Below are positions 1-2,934 of a DNA stretch of 5,060 nt, one piece after another. The translations under genes and the position numbers were made by a program. The stretch's first letter is position 1. Each line of letters begins with the position of its first letter. The notes beneath the pieces were generated by a model, which did no database searches, was not told the origin of the DNA, and saw only the letters and a program-made list of their open reading frames with translations. This DNA comes from Thermodesulfobacteriota bacterium (lineage in GTDB: Bacteria > Desulfobacterota > Desulfocorpusculales > Desulfocorpusculum). The stretch spans positions 1 through 5,060 of the forward strand of contig JAPWUY010000189.1 in assembly GCA_028275295.1 (NCBI GenBank), written 5' to 3'.

Positions 1-1
1 C

Positions 2-112
2 TTCACGGAGATGAAACCCCTTGTCCCGGCGGAAGAGGCCAAGGCAGTGGAGGCCTGCATCCAGGAAGAGAGAAAGCATCTGAGGAAGCTTTCCCTGCTT
101 CTCAAGAGTTAG
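2..112 (+). CDS. C-terminal end of a probable ferritin-like/rubrerythrin-type protein (5' end outside window)
   Basis: An open frame enters from the left edge and stops at TAG 110-112, giving 36 residues that end in LRKLSLLLKS. The tail reads as one amphipathic, charged helix, and it contains EERKH, which includes an ExxH pair. An ExxH followed by a leucine-rich helix end is common in the last iron-binding helix of ferritin-like and rubrerythrin proteins, which bind a di-iron site and often act in peroxide or iron handling in anaerobes. That identification is inference from a short tail; any other helical C-terminus is possible. The stop lies 20 nt before the TTG start of the DUF2889 gene, so the two are probably co-transcribed. 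That the frame is coding is supported by its placement and by the good ribosome binding sequence just after its stop. Confidence 0.5.
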   Translation, partial: FTEMKPLVPAEEAKAVEACIQEERKHLRKLSLLLKS

Positions 113-132
113 GAAGGGCGAGGGATAGAGGA

Positions 133-654
133 TTGAGGGAACTGGTCCACCAAAGGGACATCTCGATACGCACCTACGACCTGGGAGAGGGGAGAATACT
201 CGTTGAGGGCCGACTCAAGGATCAGAGACATAGGCCGAGGAAGGGAGAGACCTTTCAGGGCTCGTTCCTCGTGCACGACATGGTAGCTAGGCTCGTAATA
301 AAGGGTCCTGAGATGAGAATAGAGGATGTGGAGGCGGAAATGCCCCGCCATCCTCGAGAGGGATGCACAGAGGTGCTCCCGTGGATAAAAAAGCTTGTTG
401 GGATGAGCATAAGGAGGGGTTTCACCCAGAAGGTGAAGGAACTCATAGGAAATGCCAAGGGTTGTGCCCATCTCACAAACCTGATCATAACACTGGGGCC
501 TGCTGCAGTGCAGGGCTACTGGGCAGCATACGGGGTTGATCGGAGGGAACTCAGGGCCGACGATCCCAGGATAAAGATGGTCCTCAACACCTGTTACCTT
601 TGGAGAGAAAACGGACCTTTGATAGCTCAGCTAAAAGAGGGAGAATCCCGCTGA
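133..654 (+). CDS. DUF2889 family protein
   Basis: The product is a 173-residue soluble protein with no signal peptide or membrane segment. It fits the DUF2889 family along its whole length: an N-terminal beta-rich part with HQRDISIRTYDLGEGRILVEG (His6 onward), a central LVHDM (H48, D49), a short GCTEVLP block with C78, a GFTQKVKELIG helix (about 97-106), the GCAHLTNL signature (C111, H113) and the late NTC at 152-154. The conserved Cys and His residues hint at metal binding or a thiol function, but the family has no established role. Translation starts at TTG 133. The purine-rich stretch GGAAGGGCGAGGG (113-123) ends about 9 nt upstream and serves as ribosome binding site, and no ATG or GTG lies in frame nearby. 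The gene probably shares a transcript with the ferritin-like tail ahead of it and ends convergently with the dehydrogenase on the other strand. Confidence 0.85.
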   Translation: MRELVHQRDISIRTYDLGEGRILVEGRLKDQRHRPRKGETFQGSFLVHDMVARLVIKGPEMRIEDVEAEMPRHPREGCTEVLPWIKKLVGMSIRRGFTQKVKELIGNAKGCAHLTNLIITLGPAAVQGYWAAYGVDRRELRADDPRIKMVLNTCYLWRENGPLIAQLKEGESR

Positions 655-700
655 GGGAACCCTCTGGGGCCAATGGAGAGATTCCTGGATGGGATTCTCC
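640..700. terminator. Inverted repeat between convergent genes, possible bidirectional terminator
   Basis: GGAGAATCCC at 640-649 is perfectly complementary to GGGATTCTCC at 691-700, a 10-bp arm pair around a 41-nt interior. A smaller stem GAGG/CCTC (653-656 with 661-664) lies inside. The left arm overlaps the last codons of the DUF2889 gene, whose stop is at 652-654. The right arm lies 17 nt before the end of the convergent dehydrogenase gene. The position suits a shared terminator, but the loop is long and neither strand has a clear T-tract after the arm, so classical intrinsic termination is not demonstrated. It could also be an RNA 3'-end stabilising structure. Confidence 0.35.
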
Positions 701-716
701 ATAAGCTGGCCCGCGC

Positions 717-1646
717 TCAATACCCTCTTTGCAAGTCCACCTGATTCACTGGCTCCAGACCCCTGAGGACCCTTCCGTAGTTCTCCAAGATCTGAGGGGC
801 CACAGCCTCGGGTTCCGTGAGGCTCGAGACATGAGGGGTTATCTGGATCTTGGGATGATCCCAGAAGGGATGGTCTGCGGGCAGGGGCTCTACCTCGAAG
901 ACATCCAGCCTAGCCCCGCTCAGGATCCCTTGATCCAGGGCCACGATCAGATCCTCCTCGATGAGGTGTCTCCCCCTGGCCACATTGATCAGGAAGGCCC
1001 CGGGTCTGAGCCTTCTGAAGGTCTCGAGATTGAGGATCCCCTCGGTCTGAGGGGTTAAGGGGAGGAGGCAGACCAGGATATCCGTCTGGGAGAGGAAGTG
1101 GGAGAACTGTTCCATGCCCCAGAAGGTCTCTACCCCCATGATTTCCTTGGGCGTTCTGCTCCATCCCAGAACCCTATAGCCCAATTCAACGAGCCCTATT
1201 GCGGTGGCTGCCCCAAGCTCCCCCAATCCCATCACGCCCACTCCTACATCTTTTCTTGGCCTGGGGAATTTGGGGTCCCATATCTTTCTTGCCTGATCCC
1301 TCCTGTATTTCTCCATGTCCCTGGAATGGTCCAAGACCGCATGGATCACATATTCCGTCATGGAACGGGTTAGGCTTTCATGGACGACCCTTGTCACCGG
1401 AACTCCTTCTGGGAGCTCAGGATCCCATATGATGTGATCCACACCAGCGCCCATCGAGGCTATACATCTCAAGTTGGGGTATTTCCTGAGCTCTCCCCTG
1501 GGATGGTTCCAAACTAGCGCAAATTCTATGTCCTCCACATCTCCTACCTGAGGCCAGACCCTGATATCCAAAGAGGGATCGAGTCTGGAAAGGACGGACC
1601 TCCATGGTTCTGGATCCTCGCCCACAATCATGATGAGAAGTGCCAT
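717..1646 (-). CDS. ghrA: GhrA-type D-isomer-specific 2-hydroxyacid dehydrogenase (glyoxylate/hydroxypyruvate reductase A-like)
   Basis: This is a complete 309-residue protein, close to the 312 residues of E. coli GhrA. It is expected to be a cytosolic NAD(P)H-dependent enzyme that reduces glyoxylate, hydroxypyruvate or a related 2-keto acid to the D-2-hydroxy acid. The substrate-binding part begins at the N-terminus and includes ALVWNHP (43-49) and SMGAGVD (64-70). The Rossmann dinucleotide fold has G140-L-G142-E-L-G145, followed by GWSRTPK (161-167), where Arg164 replaces the acidic residue of NAD-specific relatives and suggests NADPH preference. The catalytic triad is visible as R224 in NVARG, E253 in DVFEVEP and H272 in TPHV. 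The C-terminus NQVDLQRGY closely resembles the QVD..RGY end of GhrA. The ATG at 1644-1646 is preceded by a purine-rich GAGAGGAAGAGGAA. The exact substrate is not determined by sequence, so the symbol denotes the subfamily. The gene is convergent with the DUF2889 gene and divergent from the redox operon. Confidence 0.88.
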   Translation of the reverse strand: MALLIMIVGEDPEPWRSVLSRLDPSLDIRVWPQVGDVEDIEFALVWNHPRGELRKYPNLRCIASMGAGVDHIIWDPELPEGVPVTRVVHESLTRSMTEYVIHAVLDHSRDMEKYRRDQARKIWDPKFPRPRKDVGVGVMGLGELGAATAIGLVELGYRVLGWSRTPKEIMGVETFWGMEQFSHFLSQTDILVCLLPLTPQTEGILNLETFRRLRPGAFLINVARGRHLIEEDLIVALDQGILSGARLDVFEVEPLPADHPFWDHPKIQITPHVSSLTEPEAVAPQILENYGRVLRGLEPVNQVDLQRGY

Positions 1647-1714
1647 TTCCTCTTCCTCTCAATACTCAATGGGGATGGATGCAGATGTCTCGTCTCTGAC
1701 AGTGGAAGACAAGA

Positions 1715-2014
1715 TCACACCTTGAGGTCTATGATCAATCCGAGAGATTCCTCTAGTTTCGGAAGAAGGAGGCTCAGGGGGGCTTGCACCTCCCAAAAAT
1801 GAGATGGGAGTTCCTCTCCGTGGGAGATGGGTGGCCCATTCCATGTCGCGATCTGGCCCTCGGTCTCCCTCGGGGGTTCACTGGACCTTGGCACTCCTTG
1901 GCTGGAAGGGGCTTCTCCCTGCGACCTTTCTCGACTGTGCCCAGCAATGTGTATCCCCCCAATGGTGAATCCGAAAAGGTTGAGAACCCCCCACCTCACG
2001 GCATACACATCCAT
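1715..2014 (-). CDS. Possible small hypothetical protein upstream of the dehydrogenase (weak)
   Basis: This is a 99-residue minus-strand frame beginning MDVYAVRWGVLNLFGFTIGG and ending LGLIIDLKV. It starts at ATG 2012-2014 with GGAG about 7 nt upstream, a reasonable ribosome binding site. It lies 68 nt upstream of the dehydrogenase start on the same strand, so the two could form one operon. The first 25 residues are fairly hydrophobic, the middle is rich in Ser, Pro, Arg and Glu, and the end could form a leucine-rich helix (about 80-97). I recognise no family. Overlapping frames of similar length exist on both strands here, so this may simply be chance openness in GC-rich noncoding DNA, or the remnant of a decayed gene. 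It is listed because it is the only frame in the gap with both a plausible start signal and a plausible operon position. Confidence 0.2.
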   Translation of the reverse strand: MDVYAVRWGVLNLFGFTIGGIHIAGHSRERSQGEAPSSQGVPRSSEPPRETEGQIATWNGPPISHGEELPSHFWEVQAPLSLLLPKLEESLGLIIDLKV

Positions 2015-2144
2015 CTCTTCTCTCCGTGCCAGGGTGTGTTGGAAGCCCGAGTTTCCGAGCTTTTCCCTTTTCCTGCCCTTTCATCGAGAGGCCTCACCTA
2101 TGATACCCCCATTGCGTCCGGAATCAAGCCAAAGGCGTGCTCAA

Positions 2145-2162
2145 GTAATCTCGGGAGATTAC
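2145..2162. promoter_or_regulatory. Near-perfect dyad GTAATCTC-GG-GAGATTAC, candidate operator
   Basis: Two perfect 8-bp arms flank a 2-bp centre. The compact size and the absence of a usable loop suit binding by a dimeric regulator better than an RNA hairpin. It lies about 230 nt upstream of the NuoE-like start and 17 nt before a second dyad. I do not recognise the half-site as belonging to a named regulator family. Confidence 0.4.
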
Positions 2163-2179
2163 GGGATCAGCCATGGATC

Positions 2180-2196
2180 CTTTACATCCTGTAAAG
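2180..2196. promoter_or_regulatory. Second dyad CTTTACA-TCC-TGTAAAG, candidate operator
   Basis: Two perfect 7-bp arms surround a 3-nt centre. The centre-to-centre distance from the preceding dyad is about 34-35 bp, a little over three helical turns, so proteins bound at the two sites would lie on roughly similar faces of the DNA. The half-site differs from that of the first dyad, so the two may bind different regulators. The regulator is unknown. Confidence 0.4.
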
Positions 2197-2248
2197 AAAA
2201 CTGGCACGCAACGACCCTTCTCCCACCGAAGGGGCGCTAACTTCTCCT

Positions 2249-2280
2249 GTGAAATCAGACCATTTCTTTCACGAGATTTC
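2249..2280. repeat. Overlapping inverted repeats GTGAAA/TTTCAC and GAAATC/GATTTC
   Basis: GTGAAA (2249-2254) is complementary to TTTCAC (2267-2272), and GAAATC (2251-2256) is complementary to GATTTC (2275-2280). The two pairings share the left arm and are mutually exclusive as RNA. The arms are short and spaced 12 and 18 nt apart, so chance is a real alternative. They sit between the two dyads and the operon leader. Confidence 0.2.
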
Positions 2281-2333
2281 TGAGGGAGGTGGCATGTGGG
2301 TTGCTGATCAGATCCTTCAGAGGCTCTCCACTT

Positions 2334-2348
2334 GGGCCTGAGGGGCCC
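2334..2348 (+). promoter_or_regulatory. GC-rich hairpin in the leader of the redox operon
   Basis: GGGCC (2334-2338) pairs with GGCCC (2344-2348) across a 5-nt TGAGG loop, 44 nt before the GTG start of the NuoE-like gene. The next 25 nt are also very GC-rich and could extend the structure. It could affect leader folding or early termination, but no T-tract follows and no known riboswitch class is recognised. Confidence 0.25.
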
Positions 2349-2378
2349 GGCGGTCTGGGCGGAGCCGACTCTCGCAAG

Positions 2379-2385
2379 AAGGAGG
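2379..2385 (+). promoter_or_regulatory. Strong ribosome binding site AAGGAGG fixing the NuoE-like start at GTG 2392
   Basis: A near-ideal Shine-Dalgarno sequence ends 6 nt before GTG 2392. It places the start 20 codons downstream of the longest possible in-frame start (TTG 2332). The residues upstream (MGLRGPAVWAEPTLARRRLP) do not resemble the family N-terminus and overlap the GC-rich leader hairpin. Confidence 0.8.
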
Positions 2386-2391
2386 TTACCC

Positions 2392-2892
2392 GTGCTCTCA
2401 CAGGAAATTTCCAAGCCAGAGGAACATGAGCTCAGCCAGGAGGAACTTGCGGCAGTCGGGACCATCATATCGAAATATAGGGGCAAACCTGGATCACTGA
2501 TCCCTGTTCTCGAGGAAATTCAGGAAGAGATCGGATACCTTCCCCGATGTGTCCAAAGAAAAGTGGCAGAGGGCCTTGGTTTGCCACTGAGCGAGGTGTA
2601 CGGGGTCGTGACCTTCTATTCCTTTTTCACCATGGTTCCTAGGGGTAGACACACCGTAAGGGTGTGTCTGGGGACTGCGTGTTATGTTCGGGGCAGCAAG
2701 AGAATCATGGAAGAGCTTTGTTCCATTCTCAAAGTAAATCCGGGTCAGACCACCTCCGACCGTCGCTTTTCTCTGGAGACAGTCAGATGTCTGGGTGCTT
2801 GCGGCCTGGCTCCGGCTATGGTCGTGGACGACGATACCTTTGGCCAGGTCAAGGCGACGAACCTCAATGAGATATTGGCCTCCTATGACTAG
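2392..2892 (+). CDS. NuoE/HndA-type thioredoxin-like [2Fe-2S] subunit of an NAD(P)H-linked oxidoreductase
   Basis: This is a 166-residue protein of the NuoE/HoxE/HndA/HydC family, the small partner of NuoF-type flavoproteins. The N-terminal helical part (about 15-75) has the family blocks SLIPVLEEIQEEIGYLP (35-51) and EVYGVVTFYSFF (68-79). The C-terminal thioredoxin-like domain binds one [2Fe-2S] cluster through C92-x4-C97 in VCLGTACYVRGS and C133-x3-C137 in CLGACGLAP; all four ligands are present. The length is typical for the family. The start is GTG 2392, set by an AAGGAGG 6 nt upstream. The protein should be cytosolic and pass electrons to or from the NuoF domain encoded 42 nt downstream in the same operon. 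No other complex I genes are seen and the partner is a GltD fusion, so this is more likely part of a soluble bifurcating or transhydrogenase-type complex than respiratory complex I. The specific symbol is therefore left open. Confidence 0.9.
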   Translation: MLSQEISKPEEHELSQEELAAVGTIISKYRGKPGSLIPVLEEIQEEIGYLPRCVQRKVAEGLGLPLSEVYGVVTFYSFFTMVPRGRHTVRVCLGTACYVRGSKRIMEELCSILKVNPGQTTSDRRFSLETVRCLGACGLAPAMVVDDDTFGQVKATNLNEILASYD

Positions 2893-2934
2893 AGCTTCCC
2901 ATTTCGAATTGCAGGGAAAGGAGAGGAGCCTGAC

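Larger units (their letters stand above)
1647..2391. other. Long gap between divergent genes, no recognisable gene; carries inverted repeats
   Basis: About 745 nt separate the start of the minus-strand dehydrogenase from the start of the NuoE-like gene. No protein family, tRNA or rRNA is recognisable on either strand. Several moderate open frames overlap one another, including plus-strand 1784-2194 and 1827-2240 and minus-strand 1659-1844 and 1878-2084. None of them reads as a known protein. The left two-thirds (1647-2140) shows nothing clear beyond the weak minus-strand frame at 1715-2014. The right third (2141-2391) has a denser set of inverted repeats and is the likely control region of the redox operon. 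No convincing sigma-70 -35/-10 pair was found on either strand. Confidence 0.6.

Noticed and set aside
2202..2216. Sigma-54 promoter suggested by TGGCACG
   Set aside because: The -24 element matches well, but the required -12 TTGC at the correct spacing is absent; the sequence there is GACC.
1784..2240. Plus-strand frames of 136 and 137 residues in the gap
   Set aside because: Both are rich in Pro, Ser and Arg, overlap each other in different frames, match no recognised family and lack a convincing ribosome binding site.
2249..2272. Rex (NADH-sensing repressor) operator suggested by TGTGAAA...TTTCAC
   Set aside because: Rex sites have arms separated by only a few bases in a compact 18-bp palindrome. 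Here 12 nt lie between the GTGAAA and TTTCAC arms and the outer TTG/CAA bases are not matched.
2332..2391. N-terminal extension of the NuoE-like protein from TTG 2332
   Set aside because: The extension has no family similarity and its start codon lies at a GC-rich hairpin. GTG 2392 has an AAGGAGG at ideal spacing.
2124..2486. Minus-strand 120-residue frame across the operon leader
   Set aside because: It overlaps the start of the well-supported NuoE-like gene antisense and has no recognisable protein features.
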